In this document: piece by piece, positions 54,777-64,000 of the stretch
Numbering within the stretch: the stretch's first letter is position 1
How the letters are laid out: each line of letters starts with the position of its first letter
Assembly (NCBI GenBank): GCA_017419405.1
Contig: JAFOLH010000003.1
Location: 124,001 to 188,000, forward strand
Length of the DNA stretch: 64,000 nucleotides
Direction of reading: 5' to 3'
From: Renibacterium sp.
Lineage (GTDB): Bacteria; Actinomycetota; Actinomycetes; Actinomycetales; Micrococcaceae
The notes under the pieces: model-generated
Database searches by the model: none
What the model was told of the DNA's origin: nothing
What the model saw: only the letters and a program-made list of their open reading frames with translations
Program-made: the position numbers and the translations under genes

Positions 54777-55970
54777 TCAGACGAATGCGCCCATCCCCGT
54801 CATCGCGCGGGCCACGATGAGCGAATTGATCTCATAAGTCCCCTCGTACGAATACAGGATTTCGGCGTCGCCGAAGAGTTTCGCCATCTCGTAGTCACTG
54901 GTCACTCCGTTGCCGCCCAGCAAAGCCCGCCCTTGCGCCACGGACTCCCGGGCCAGCCTGGTCGTCGTGGCTTTGACCATGGCGGCCTGCGCCATCTGCG
55001 CGGTCCCGGACTCCTGCATCCGGGCGAATTGCAGCATCAGCGCGAGCGAAGCCGAGGCATTGCCCAGGATCTCGGAAAGGCTCAATTGGATCAGCTGGAA
55101 TTTCGCCAGCGGCCGGCCGAACTGCAAGCGCTCGAGCGCATAGTCCCGGGCGATGTCGAAGGCGCCGAATTGGATGCCGGCGGCCTGCCAACCCACCCAG
55201 GCGCGGGAATCCCGCAGAAGTTCGTTCGCGGCGGCGAAGTTGACCGCACCGGGGAGCAGGTTGTCCGCGGGGACCCTGACCCCGTCCAACCGGATGTGCG
55301 CATTCTGCATGATCCGCAGGCCCATCTTGTGTTCGATCTTGGTCGCCGAATAACCGGGCCGATCGGTTTCCACGATGAAGCCTTTGATCTGCTGATCCGC
55401 TTTGTCCCGGGCCCAGACCAGGGCAAAATCGGCAATCGTGCCGGAACCGATCCAGCGCTTGGCACCGTGGATGACCCATTCGCCGTCGATCAATTCGGCG
55501 CTGGTCGCCAACCCGCCGGCGATATCCGAGCCGTGTTCCGGCTCGGTGAGCGCAAAGGCGCCGAGCGACTGGAACGTGCGCAATCCCGGCAGCCACCGCT
55601 CGCGTTGCGCCGGAGAGCCGAGCCGGTCGATCATGCCCACGATCAGCTCATTGTGGATGCCGACCAGCGCGGAGAGCGAGACATCCGCCCTGGCTACTTC
55701 GAAATACATCAGGCCTTTGAACAATTGGCTGCTGCCATCGACTTGCAATTCGCCCAGGCCGAGGGCGGCCAGCTCAGGCAACATCTGGTGCGGGAATTCT
55801 TCCCGGTTCCAGTAATCGATGCTCGCCGGACGGATCCGGCGCTGCAGTACCTCCCGGGCGGCCAGGTATCGGGCATGCTCAGCAGCCGGGAGCAACCCGA
55901 TCATGCCCATCAGATCAGCCTCCGGAATCGCCGAATCCCTGACCTTCACGGTGCCGTTCTGATCCTGCAC
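54777..55970 (-). CDS. Acyl-CoA dehydrogenase
   Basis: This 397-residue FAD enzyme has FALTEPEHGSDIAGGLATSA, WIGSGTIADFALVWAR and the C-terminal LLGGNGVTSDYEMAKLFGD with YSYEGTYEINSLIVAR. The catalytic base is the glutamate in YEGTYE, as in short/medium-chain and glutaryl-CoA dehydrogenases. I chose GTG 55970 with AGAGAG upstream; longer starts would run into the shared promoter. It is divergent from an acyl-CoA synthetase/MarR pair. Given the valine-type operon downstream, isobutyryl-CoA is a candidate substrate, which is inference. Confidence 0.92.
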   Translation of the reverse strand: MQDQNGTVKVRDSAIPEADLMGMIGLLPAAEHARYLAAREVLQRRIRPASIDYWNREEFPHQMLPELAALGLGELQVDGSSQLFKGLMYFEVARADVSLSALVGIHNELIVGMIDRLGSPAQRERWLPGLRTFQSLGAFALTEPEHGSDIAGGLATSAELIDGEWVIHGAKRWIGSGTIADFALVWARDKADQQIKGFIVETDRPGYSATKIEHKMGLRIMQNAHIRLDGVRVPADNLLPGAVNFAAANELLRDSRAWVGWQAAGIQFGAFDIARDYALERLQFGRPLAKFQLIQLSLSEILGNASASLALMLQFARMQESGTAQMAQAAMVKATTTRLARESVAQGRALLGGNGVTSDYEMAKLFGDAEILYSYEGTYEINSLIVARAMTGMGAFV

Positions 55971-56030
55971 GTAGGCTCTCTTTCTGCGCCATTCCGGGCA
56001 TGCAAGTGCTTTTGGCGCTTTTAAACCCTT

Positions 56031-56047
56031 GGAAGTCCTAGTATATT
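56031..56047 (+). promoter_or_regulatory. Shared promoter element GGAAGTCCTAGTATATT
   Basis: This 17-base element lies 40 bases before the acyl-CoA synthetase ATG. It matches the element upstream of mmsA (63396-63412, minus strand) in 16 of 17 positions. Its TATATT end is a probable -10 hexamer, so the conserved part before it may be a regulator site. Confidence 0.7.
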
Positions 56048-56086
56048 GCACAGTGAGACAGATCACTACGCCGCGAGGAGCCAGCC

Positions 56087-57817
56087 ATGAGCGCAACCGA
56101 CGAATTCCGTGCCGTCCGGAACCGCCTCGTCGCGCTTCGGGAGGACTACGAAACCGCACGCGCGGAATTCCGCTGGCCGCACTTCGAGGAGTTCAACTTC
56201 GCGCTCGACTGGTTCGACTCGATCGCGGCCGATCCGGCCAAGTCGCACAATCCCGCCTTGGTGATCGTGGAACCGGACGGTTCTGCGCTGCGTCGCAGCT
56301 ACGCCGAGCTGTCGCAGCGCTCCAACCAAGTCGCCAACTGGCTGCGTGCGCAAGGCGTTCGCCGAGGCGATCGGATGATCGTGATGCTGGGCAATCAGGT
56401 CGAACTCTGGGAAACCATGCTGGCGGGCATGAAACTCGGCATCGTGCTGATCCCGACCACCACCCAGATGGGCGCGGCGGATTTGCAGGATCGGGTCTCC
56501 CGCGGCGAAGCGCGTTGGGCCCTCGCCGGAAGCGCCAACGTCGGCAAGTTCGCTTCGGTGCCGGGAGACTACCGGTTGATCGAAGTCGGCGCCTCAGCCA
56601 ACGATCCCGAAGCGTTGCAGTACGCCGATGCAGCGCAGGCCGGTCTGGAATTCACCGCCGATGCGCCGACCCGGGGCGAGGAGACCTTGCTGCTCTATTT
56701 CACTTCCGGCACCACCTCGAAGGCCAAACTGGTCGAACACACGCACACTTCCTACCCGGTGGGGCACCTTTCCACGATGTATTGGATCGGTTTGGAACCC
56801 GGCGATGTGCATTTGAACGTGGCCTCCCCCGGCTGGGCCAAACATGCTTGGTCGAACATCTTCACGCCGTGGATCGCCGAAGCCTGTGTTTTCATCTACA
56901 ACTACGAACGCTTCGACGCCAAAGCGTTGATGGCCCAGATGGACGCCGAAGGCGTGACCAGTTTCTGCGCGCCGCCCACGGTCTGGCGGCTGCTCATCCA
57001 AGCCGACCTGAGCGCCTTGCAGAACCCGCCGCGGAAGGTGGTCTCCGCCGGCGAACCGCTCAACGCCGAGGTCATCGAGCAGGTCAAAAGAGCCTGGGGG
57101 CAGACCATCCGCGATGGCTTCGGGCAGACTGAGTCCACGGTGCAAATTGCCAACACACCCGGCCAACCGGTGAAGGTCGGCGCCATGGGCAAGCCGCTTC
57201 CCGGCTACGAAGCGGTGCTCGTCGACCCGGCGACCGGCGCGGAAGGCGAAGCCGGCGAGCTGTGCTTGCGCTTGGACTCGGTCTACGGCCGCCCCATCGG
57301 ACTGATGAAGGGCTACTACGGCGATCCAGAAAAGACCGATTTCGCGTTCCGGGACGGCTATTACCACACCGGGGACATGGTCGAACGCGATGCCGACGGC
57401 GTGATCACCTATGTGGGACGGGGCGACGACGTCTTCAAGTCGAGCGACTACCGGCTGAGTCCCTTCGAATTGGAAAGTGTCCTGATCGAACACCCGGCAG
57501 TCGCCGAGGCCGCCGTCGTACCTTCACCCGACCCGCTGAAGCTTTCGGTGCCGAAGGCCTTCGTCGTGCTCGCCCCGGGCTACCAGGCCAGTCCGGAAAC
57601 CGCCGAGGACATCCTGCGTTATTGCCGCGAGCATCTGGCCCCGTTCAAACGGATCCGGCGACTGGAGTTCGCCGAGTTGCCGAAGACGATTTCCGGCAAG
57701 ATCCGCCGGGTGGAGCTGCGCCGCGCGGAAGAATTGCGGCACAGCGGCGCCGGGACCGCGGCATCCGGCCTCGGCATCGAATATTCGGACGCCGACTTCC
57801 CGGGGCTCAAGGCATGA
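56087..57817 (+). CDS. Acyl-CoA synthetase (AMP-dependent, medium-chain type)
   Basis: This 576-residue ANL enzyme has LLLYFTSGTTSKAKLVEHTH, a YXXGQTE-type block (RDGFGQTESTVQIAN), YYHTGDMVERDADG and GRGDDVFKSSDYRLSPFELE. The catalytic lysine is in LPKTISGKIRR. It activates a free carboxylic acid to its CoA thioester. The stop overlaps the MarR start (ATGA), and the gene is divergent from the acyl-CoA dehydrogenase, so the pair probably starts degradation of a branched or medium-chain acid. Confidence 0.93.
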   Translation: MSATDEFRAVRNRLVALREDYETARAEFRWPHFEEFNFALDWFDSIAADPAKSHNPALVIVEPDGSALRRSYAELSQRSNQVANWLRAQGVRRGDRMIVMLGNQVELWETMLAGMKLGIVLIPTTTQMGAADLQDRVSRGEARWALAGSANVGKFASVPGDYRLIEVGASANDPEALQYADAAQAGLEFTADAPTRGEETLLLYFTSGTTSKAKLVEHTHTSYPVGHLSTMYWIGLEPGDVHLNVASPGWAKHAWSNIFTPWIAEACVFIYNYERFDAKALMAQMDAEGVTSFCAPPTVWRLLIQADLSALQNPPRKVVSAGEPLNAEVIEQVKRAWGQTIRDGFGQTESTVQIANTPGQPVKVGAMGKPLPGYEAVLVDPATGAEGEAGELCLRLDSVYGRPIGLMKGYYGDPEKTDFAFRDGYYHTGDMVERDADGVITYVGRGDDVFKSSDYRLSPFELESVLIEHPAVAEAAVVPSPDPLKLSVPKAFVVLAPGYQASPETAEDILRYCREHLAPFKRIRRLEFAELPKTISGKIRRVELRRAEELRHSGAGTAASGLGIEYSDADFPGLKA

Positions 57818-58314
57818 ACCACCCGCTGTCCAGGGATCCGATCGCCGAAGCGCAGCGCAATTGGGAACGGCAGGGCTGGGAACCGACCGCGGCACCGATG
57901 GCTGCGATCACCGCGATCATGCGGACCCAGCAGATCCTGCTGTTGCGGATCGAAAACGTATTGAAGCCGTTCGGACTCAAATTCGCCCGCTACGAACTGC
58001 TGGCGCTGCTCGGCTTTTCCAAGCTCGGCAAGCTGCCGATGAACAAGGCCAGCGCACTGCTCCAGGTGCACCCGACCTCGGTGACCAACGCCGTCGACCG
58101 GTTGGAGGAGTCCGGATTCGTGCTGCGCTCACCGCATCCGACCGATGGCCGGGCCACGCTGATCGAACTCACGCCCGCAGGGCGCAGCGTGGTGAAACGC
58201 GCGACGGCGGCGCTCAATGAGGAGATCTTCAGCCAGTCCGGTTTCGGCACCGACGACGTGCGCACCCTGATCGATGTGCTGGGCCGGTTCCGCTCGCATT
58301 CCGGCGACTTCTAA
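57814..58314 (+). CDS. MarR-family transcriptional regulator
   Basis: This 166-residue regulator has a winged helix: KASALLQVHPTSVTNAVDRL, then ESGFVLRSPHPTDGRATLIELT. It is coupled to the synthetase gene and probably controls this locus through an acyl-CoA or acid ligand. The conserved element before the synthetase and mmsA operons is a possible target. Confidence 0.93.
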   Translation: MNHPLSRDPIAEAQRNWERQGWEPTAAPMAAITAIMRTQQILLLRIENVLKPFGLKFARYELLALLGFSKLGKLPMNKASALLQVHPTSVTNAVDRLEESGFVLRSPHPTDGRATLIELTPAGRSVVKRATAALNEEIFSQSGFGTDDVRTLIDVLGRFRSHSGDF

Positions 58315-58446
58315 GTGCCGAGTTCCTGACGTTCACCGGGCAGACTTCTTCCATACGGGCAAAGTTCACCGCAGCCAGCCCTCGCCAATTGTACCGTGGT
58401 ATGTACCAGGTTTCTCTGGTTGGATCAATTGAGAAGAGCTACCACC

Positions 58447-58971
58447 ATGAAATTCGTCCGAAGCACGCTAGCCACTCTCATCGCCGCTACCGCAATCGGC
58501 GGCGGCATCGCCGCCTCGGCCGCACCGGCCATGGCGGCCACCCCGCTCTATTTGCCTTTCCCGGCCGCCGAAACATACCAAGTCGCCCAGATTGACCCCG
58601 ATGGAGCAATGGATCTGACGCTGCCCAGCGGGACCTCGGTCATGTCCTCGGCCGCCGGAATCGTGCTCGAAGCCGGGCCGTCCGCGAACCCGGCGGAAGG
58701 CATCGCCGTCGTCGTCGACATCGGAAACAATGTCTGCCTGCAATACCTCGACCTCGGCGGAGTCACCGTATCGCCCGGCGAAGTGGTCTACCAGAGCCAG
58801 CGGGTCGGAGCAGCCGGTGGAAATGCGACGACCCTGGCCGGTTCGACCCTGCATTGGAACACCGTGAGCTGCAGCACGCGGCAACCCCTCGGTTCGCTCA
58901 CCGTGGCCGAGTACCCGGAAGGCGTATCCGCCGGCCAATGGGTGACCAGCCAAAACCGGCGCGAGCAGTAA
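58447..58971 (+). CDS. Secreted M23-fold protein with degenerate active site
   Basis: This 174-residue protein has a Sec signal (TLIAATAIGGGIAASAAPAMA) and an M23-like body: GAMDLTLPSGTSVMSSAAGIV matches HxGxDIAAPxGTPVxAAAxG, and GSTLHWNTV matches GxHLHFEV. The first zinc histidine, the HxH first histidine and the YAH histidine are replaced (DPDG, TLH, QYLD), which leaves one histidine and the aspartate. It is probably not a peptidase; it may bind wall or act as an amidase activator like EnvC or NlpD. Nothing couples it to neighbours. Confidence 0.82.
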   Translation: MKFVRSTLATLIAATAIGGGIAASAAPAMAATPLYLPFPAAETYQVAQIDPDGAMDLTLPSGTSVMSSAAGIVLEAGPSANPAEGIAVVVDIGNNVCLQYLDLGGVTVSPGEVVYQSQRVGAAGGNATTLAGSTLHWNTVSCSTRQPLGSLTVAEYPEGVSAGQWVTSQNRREQ

Positions 58972-59005
58972 CTCCGCCCCGTCGGGCTCTGCCTGCAACA
59001 CGCAT

Positions 59006-59062
59006 CGAGCGGCCAGATCTGCATGCTAAATCGCGATTTTAGCGTGCAGATCTGGCCGCTCG
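59006..59062. terminator. 25-bp inverted repeat at a convergent junction
   Basis: The arms 59006-59030 and 59038-59062 are reverse complements with one G-U pair around TCGCGAT. It lies between the convergent M23-like and enoyl-CoA hydratase genes. It shares design, not sequence, with the hairpins at 14949 and 32099. Confidence 0.7.
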
Positions 59063-59073
59063 GCGAGGGGGTA

Positions 59074-59862
59074 TCAGCGGTTTTTGAACTCCGGCGTACG
59101 TTTGTCGACGAACGCCGCCATGCCCTCTTTTTGATCTTCGGTCGCGAACACCGAATGGAACAACCGACGCTCGAAGAGCACACCCTGCACCAGCCCGGTC
59201 TCGAAAGCGGCATTGACCGCTTCTTTGGCGATCATCGCCACCGGCTTGGACTTCGACGCGATCACCTCGGCGGCCTGCACCGCCTCTTCGACGACGTCGT
59301 CCGCGGGCACAATGCGCGATACCAGACCTGAACCCTCGGCTTCTTCGGCCTTCATCATCCGGCCGGTGAGGATCATGTCCATTGCCTTGGCCTTGCCCAC
59401 CGCACGGGTCAATCGCTGGGAACCGCCCATGCCGGGCAGCACACCGAGATTGATTTCCGGCTGGCCGAATTTGGCGTTATCACCGGCGATGATGAAGTCG
59501 CACATCATCGCCAATTCGCAGCCGCCGCCCAGCGCGAAGCCGGAAACCGCAGCAATCATCGGGATCCGCAGCCGGGTGAGATTCTCCCAGTTCCGGAACC
59601 AGTCCGAGGAGTACATTTCCATGTAATCCTTGGCTGCCATCTCCTTGATGTCGGCGCCCGCGGCGAAGGCCTTTGCCGAGCCGGTGATCACCACGGCGCC
59701 CACTTCCGGGTCGGCGTCCGCTGCGGTGGCAGCGGCCACCAGGTCGTTCATGGTGGCTTCATTGAGCGCATTGAGCGCATGCGGCCGGTTGAGCGTCAGC
59801 AAGGTCACCCGACCGCGCTTTTCGACCAGCACATTGGGTTCGGATGCGGTTGATTCGGTCAT
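59074..59862 (-). CDS. Enoyl-CoA hydratase
   Basis: This 262-residue crotonase has an oxyanion-hole segment [12 protein letters not shown] and [15 protein letters not shown]. Both catalytic glutamates are present (GGGCELA and [13 protein letters not shown]). It is the last gene of the mmsA operon, eight bases after mmsB. In this context it could hydrate methacrylyl-CoA to 3-hydroxyisobutyryl-CoA, though EchA-type enzymes are often broad. Confidence 0.94.
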   Translation of the reverse strand: MTESTASEPNVLVEKRGRVTLLTLNRPHALNALNEATMNDLVAAATAADADPEVGAVVITGSAKAFAAGADIKEMAAKDYMEMYSSDWFRNWENLTRLRIPMIAAVSGFALGGGCELAMMCDFIIAGDNAKFGQPEINLGVLPGMGGSQRLTRAVGKAKAMDMILTGRMMKAEEAEGSGLVSRIVPADDVVEEAVQAAEVIASKSKPVAMIAKEAVNAAFETGLVQGVLFERRLFHSVFATEDQKEGMAAFVDKRTPEFKNR

Positions 59863-59870
59863 GGTGCCCC

Positions 59871-60755
59871 CTAGTTTGAGTGGTCTCGAATATCGGTAAT
59901 GATGCCGGAGAAATCACGACCGGCACCCTCTCCGGCAGCGAAGCGGGCGTAGATCGCGGCCGCTAAGGGGCCCAGCTCAGCGGCAACACCCGTACTCTGC
60001 ACGGCATTCAACGCCAGGCCGAGGTCCTTGGACATCAGGGCGCCGGCGAATCCCGGTTGGTAGTCGCGGTTCGCCGGACTGGCCGGCACCGGCCCCGGCA
60101 CCGGACAATTGGTGGTCACCGACCAGCATTGACCGGACGCGGTGGAGATCACGTCGTAGAGCGCCTGGTGCTCCAGTCCGAGTTTTTCGCCCAAGACGAA
60201 GGCCTCGGCGGCGCCGATCATCGAAATGCCCAGAAGCATGTTGTTGCAGATCTTGGCCGCCTGCCCGGCACCGTTCGAACCGCAGTGCACCGCACGTTTG
60301 CCCATCACGTCCAAGATCGGCTGCAGTACGGCGAACTCCTCGGCCGAAGCGCCGACCATGAAGGTCAAGCTGCCGGCCTCGGCGCCGACCACTCCGCCGG
60401 ACACCGGGGCATCCGCCGCACGGTGGCCCGCGGCCACCGCCAAACCGGCGGCTTCCCGCGCCTCGTCGACGTTGATCGTGGAACAGTCCAGGAACAGTGA
60501 GCCGGCCGGCGCCGCAGCCAGCAATCCGCCGCGGTAGGCCTCCAGCAAATGCTTCCCACTGGGGAACATGGTCAGCACCACCTCGGCTTCCGCCGCAGCG
60601 GCTTCCGCCGAGTCGGCAACCGGGACTCCCTGCCGCGCGGCCGCCTCGAGGGCTGCCGGGAACACATCGAAGCCCAGCACCGAATGGCCGGCCTTGACCA
60701 GATTCACCGCCATCGGCAAACCCATGTGGCCCAAGCCCAAGAATGCTATTTTCAT
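59871..60755 (-). CDS. mmsB: 3-hydroxyisobutyrate dehydrogenase
   Basis: This 294-residue enzyme oxidises 3-hydroxyisobutyrate to methylmalonate semialdehyde with NAD. The dinucleotide motif is [14 protein letters not shown], the substrate-binding loop is [21 protein letters not shown], and the catalytic lysine is in [12 protein letters not shown]. The ATG overlaps the hydrolase stop by four bases. Gene order and length fit valine catabolism. Confidence 0.94.
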   Translation of the reverse strand: MKIAFLGLGHMGLPMAVNLVKAGHSVLGFDVFPAALEAAARQGVPVADSAEAAAAEAEVVLTMFPSGKHLLEAYRGGLLAAAPAGSLFLDCSTINVDEAREAAGLAVAAGHRAADAPVSGGVVGAEAGSLTFMVGASAEEFAVLQPILDVMGKRAVHCGSNGAGQAAKICNNMLLGISMIGAAEAFVLGEKLGLEHQALYDVISTASGQCWSVTTNCPVPGPVPASPANRDYQPGFAGALMSKDLGLALNAVQSTGVAAELGPLAAAIYARFAAGEGAGRDFSGIITDIRDHSN

Positions 60756-61824
60756 CGTGCGTCCTTCCCTGCCAGATTCAATTCGCCACTGATGTCGGAA
60801 TCGCCCAACGGAGCGAAGTACGACTCGACCTCGGCCGCACTGACTTCGGCGAGCGTGGCCGGGTTCCATTGCGGGTTCCGGTCCTTGTCCACCACCTGGG
60901 CCCGGATGCCTTCGCGCATTTCGGTGCCGCGGAGGAACCGGAGCACCACCCGGTATTCCTGGTCGAGCACTTCTTCCAGGCTGGCCAACCGGGCCGCACG
61001 ACGCAGCGAAGCGAGCGTCACCTTGACCGCCGTCGGCGATTTCGATTCGATCGTCGCGGCGAATTCGGAACCGAGTTCGCGGAGGTTGCGTACGATCTGG
61101 CCCGCGTCGTCGGAAGCGTACGCCTGATCGATCCAGCCCTGCTGCCCGGCCAGTTCCGAGGCCGGGGCGGGACGCGCGAAACGGGCCACGGCCTCGGCGG
61201 CAGCTTCGTTCTCCAAGGCCGCCGCCAAAGCCGGCAGATTCTCCGAAGGCACAAAGCTGTCCGCCAGCCCCAAGAACAATGCATCCGCGCCGCTCAGGTG
61301 CGCCCCGGTGAGCGCGGCGTGCGTCCCGGTCTCCCCCGGAGCCCGGGAGAGCAGATAGGTGCCGCCGACGTCGGGCACGAATCCGATGGTGGTCTCCGGC
61401 ATCCCGCAGCGGGTGCGTTCGGTGACCACCCGGGTATTGCCGTGCGCCGAGATCCCGACCCCGCCGCCCAGCACCAGCCCGTCCATGAACGGCACATAGG
61501 GCTTCGGATAATTCGAAATCAACGCATTCAACCGGTATTCGGTGCGCAGGAAGTTCGAAGTGCCCAGGCCGCCGGCCGGAATGTCGTTGAAGATCGCAGT
61601 GACATCGCCACCGGCGCACAAACCGCGGTCTCCGCTGCCGTAGACCAGGACCGTCTGCACCGAATCATCAGCCGCCCATTCCTGCAACTGGGCCAACATC
61701 GCTTCGACCATCGGCTCGTTGAGCGCATTCACCGCTTTGGGCCGGTTCAGGATCACCACGCCCAAGTGGCCGCGACGCTCGAACCGGATCGGCGGCTCTG
61801 CCGGATCGACGGTCTCGGCGGTCA

Positions 61825-61825
<1 letters not shown>
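60752..61825 (-). CDS. 3-hydroxyisobutyryl-CoA hydrolase
   Basis: This 357-residue crotonase-fold thioesterase has GLCAGGDVTAIFNDI and PYVPFMDGLVLGGGVGISAHG. The catalytic segment MPETTIGFVPDVGGTYLLSR has the GFVPDVGG signature that separates it from hydratases. A long C-domain includes RFLRGTEMREGIRAQVVDKD. It releases free 3-hydroxyisobutyrate for MmsB. Its ATG shares one base with the mmsA stop (TGATG). Confidence 0.95.
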
Positions 61826-63324
<1,499 letters not shown>

Positions 63325-63395
63325 GGCGTGGGATCTCCTTGCGAATTGGCATCGTTGCCGGCACGGCCTGTGATCTGGCTCATGCCCTACCGCAA

Positions 63396-63412
63396 AATAT
63401 ACTCGGACTTCC
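63396..63412 (-). promoter_or_regulatory. Shared promoter element GGAAGTCCGAGTATATT
   Basis: On the minus strand this matches 16 of 17 bases of the element before the acyl-CoA synthetase gene. Upstream of it lies CTAGTAACTAG (63412-63422), a perfect palindrome with one central base that could be an operator half of the same control region. Confidence 0.7.
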
Positions 63413-63524
63413 TAGTAACTAGCTACCCTGCGGGCGCGGAAAACTGGAGGCGGCCGAACCGGCCCGGATCTCGCCCAGGCACGCAGAATAAGTTGGCCGA
63501 GGCGTTGCCGGCCGCAACAATCCG

Positions 63525-64000
63525 CTAGGCCCGGCCCGGTTTGGGTTTCTTGACGAAGAGCGTCTCCGCCTCTTCGAGCGACATGCCGTTGGTCTCCGGG
63601 ATCTTGAAGAACACGAAGACGAAGGACAGCGCCGCGAAACCGGCGTAAATCGCATAGGTGACCGGCAACGACATCGCGGCCAGCCCCGGGAAACTCACCG
63701 TGATCACGAAGTTGGAGATCCACTGCGCCATCGCCGCGACGCCCAGCGCTTTGGCCCGGATCCGGTTCGGGAAAATCTCCCCCAGCAGCACCCAGACCAA
63801 CGGACCCCAGGAAACCCCGAAGGCGATCACGAAGAGATTCGCGGCAACCAGCGCGACCGGGCCCCAGGCCCCGCTCAACGAGACCTCGCCGTTCACCGCC
63901 GACGACGTGGAAAAAGCCAGCGCCATAGTACCCAGGCTGACCGCCATGCCGATCGAACCGGCGAGCAGGATCGGCCGCCGGCCCAAGCGGTCCACCAACA
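63525..64000 (-). CDS. MFS sugar transporter (N-terminal part outside window)
   Basis: This is the C-terminal half of a sugar-porter family permease; the frame is open at the right edge, so the start lies outside. It shows VDRLGRRPILLAGS, ALVAANLFVIAFGVSWGPLVW, GEIFPNRIRAKALG and the closing PETNGMSLEEAE, all family signatures. About six helices are visible. Such permeases import monosaccharides or polyols with protons. Confidence 0.93.
   Translation of the reverse strand, partial: LVDRLGRRPILLAGSIGMAVSLGTMALAFSTSSAVNGEVSLSGAWGPVALVAANLFVIAFGVSWGPLVWVLLGEIFPNRIRAKALGVAAMAQWISNFVITVSFPGLAAMSLPVTYAIYAGFAALSFVFVFFKIPETNGMSLEEAETLFVKKPKPGRA

Overview
The window is high-GC actinobacterial DNA, by eye about 60-65 % G+C in most genes. 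Gene content and order suggest a Micrococcales organism, most likely an Arthrobacter-like Micrococcaceae. Much of the backbone has the order remembered for the Mycobacterium tuberculosis Rv3649-Rv3683 region: helicase, Tad/Flp locus, acs, nth with a NUDIX gene, marP, crp, ridA, ponA2 and a metallophosphoesterase. The remaining blocks look inserted between these anchors. There are no insertion sequences, CRISPR arrays, rRNA genes or prophage structural genes. There is one tRNA, tRNA-Pro(CGG).

Layout. 0-3 kb: end of a secreted trypsin-like protease and an MrfA-type helicase. 2.8-7.8 kb: a minus-strand Tad/Flp secretion operon (ssd, tadA, tadB, tadC, DUF4244, tadE, Rv3654c-like) joined mostly by 4-bp stop/start overlaps. 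7.9-15 kb: PolA-like exonuclease/polymerase, CoA-pyrophosphatase NUDIX, endonuclease III, a membrane protein, acetyl-CoA synthetase and a UBP zinc-finger protein. 15-24.2 kb: a carbohydrate module with a Gfo/Idh dehydrogenase, TIM-barrel isomerase, M81 metallopeptidase, complete CUT1 ABC importer, ROK kinase and ROK repressor. 24.4-25.4 kb: a CtaG protein. 25.4-29.9 kb: a second sugar ABC importer that looks damaged (no normal start codon on the binding protein, a frameshift in one permease), then a DeoR regulator and a type II dehydroquinase. 29.9-37.1 kb: MarP protease, Crp regulator, NUDIX, RidA, DUF4177, a bifunctional PBP and a phosphoesterase.

37.2-43.8 kb is the most unusual part. Its first 1.2 kb is clearly AT-richer. 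It holds two tandem DUF2690 secreted proteins, an 800-residue protein with peptidoglycan-binding repeats and a DUF1906 glycosidase-like domain but no signal peptide, a Tat-exported M15-like protein lacking two metal ligands, three membrane proteins and a 42-residue coupled ORF. A heterodimeric ABC exporter follows at once. 47.7-53.6 kb: secreted or cell-wall enzymes (M28 aminopeptidase, tRNA-Pro, LPDTG-anchored S15 peptidase, Tat-exported PGRP amidase-like protein). 53.9-63.3 kb: acyl-CoA catabolism. An acyl-CoA dehydrogenase is divergent from an acyl-CoA synthetase plus MarR, and a four-gene operon (mmsA, 3-hydroxyisobutyryl-CoA hydrolase, mmsB, enoyl-CoA hydratase) covers distal valine/isobutyrate breakdown. 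A nearly identical 17-bp promoter element precedes both units. The right edge cuts an MFS sugar transporter.

Three long hairpins (25-31 bp stems, unrelated sequences) sit at convergent gene junctions. All identifications come from reading the sequence. No database search was run, and comparisons with other genomes are from memory.
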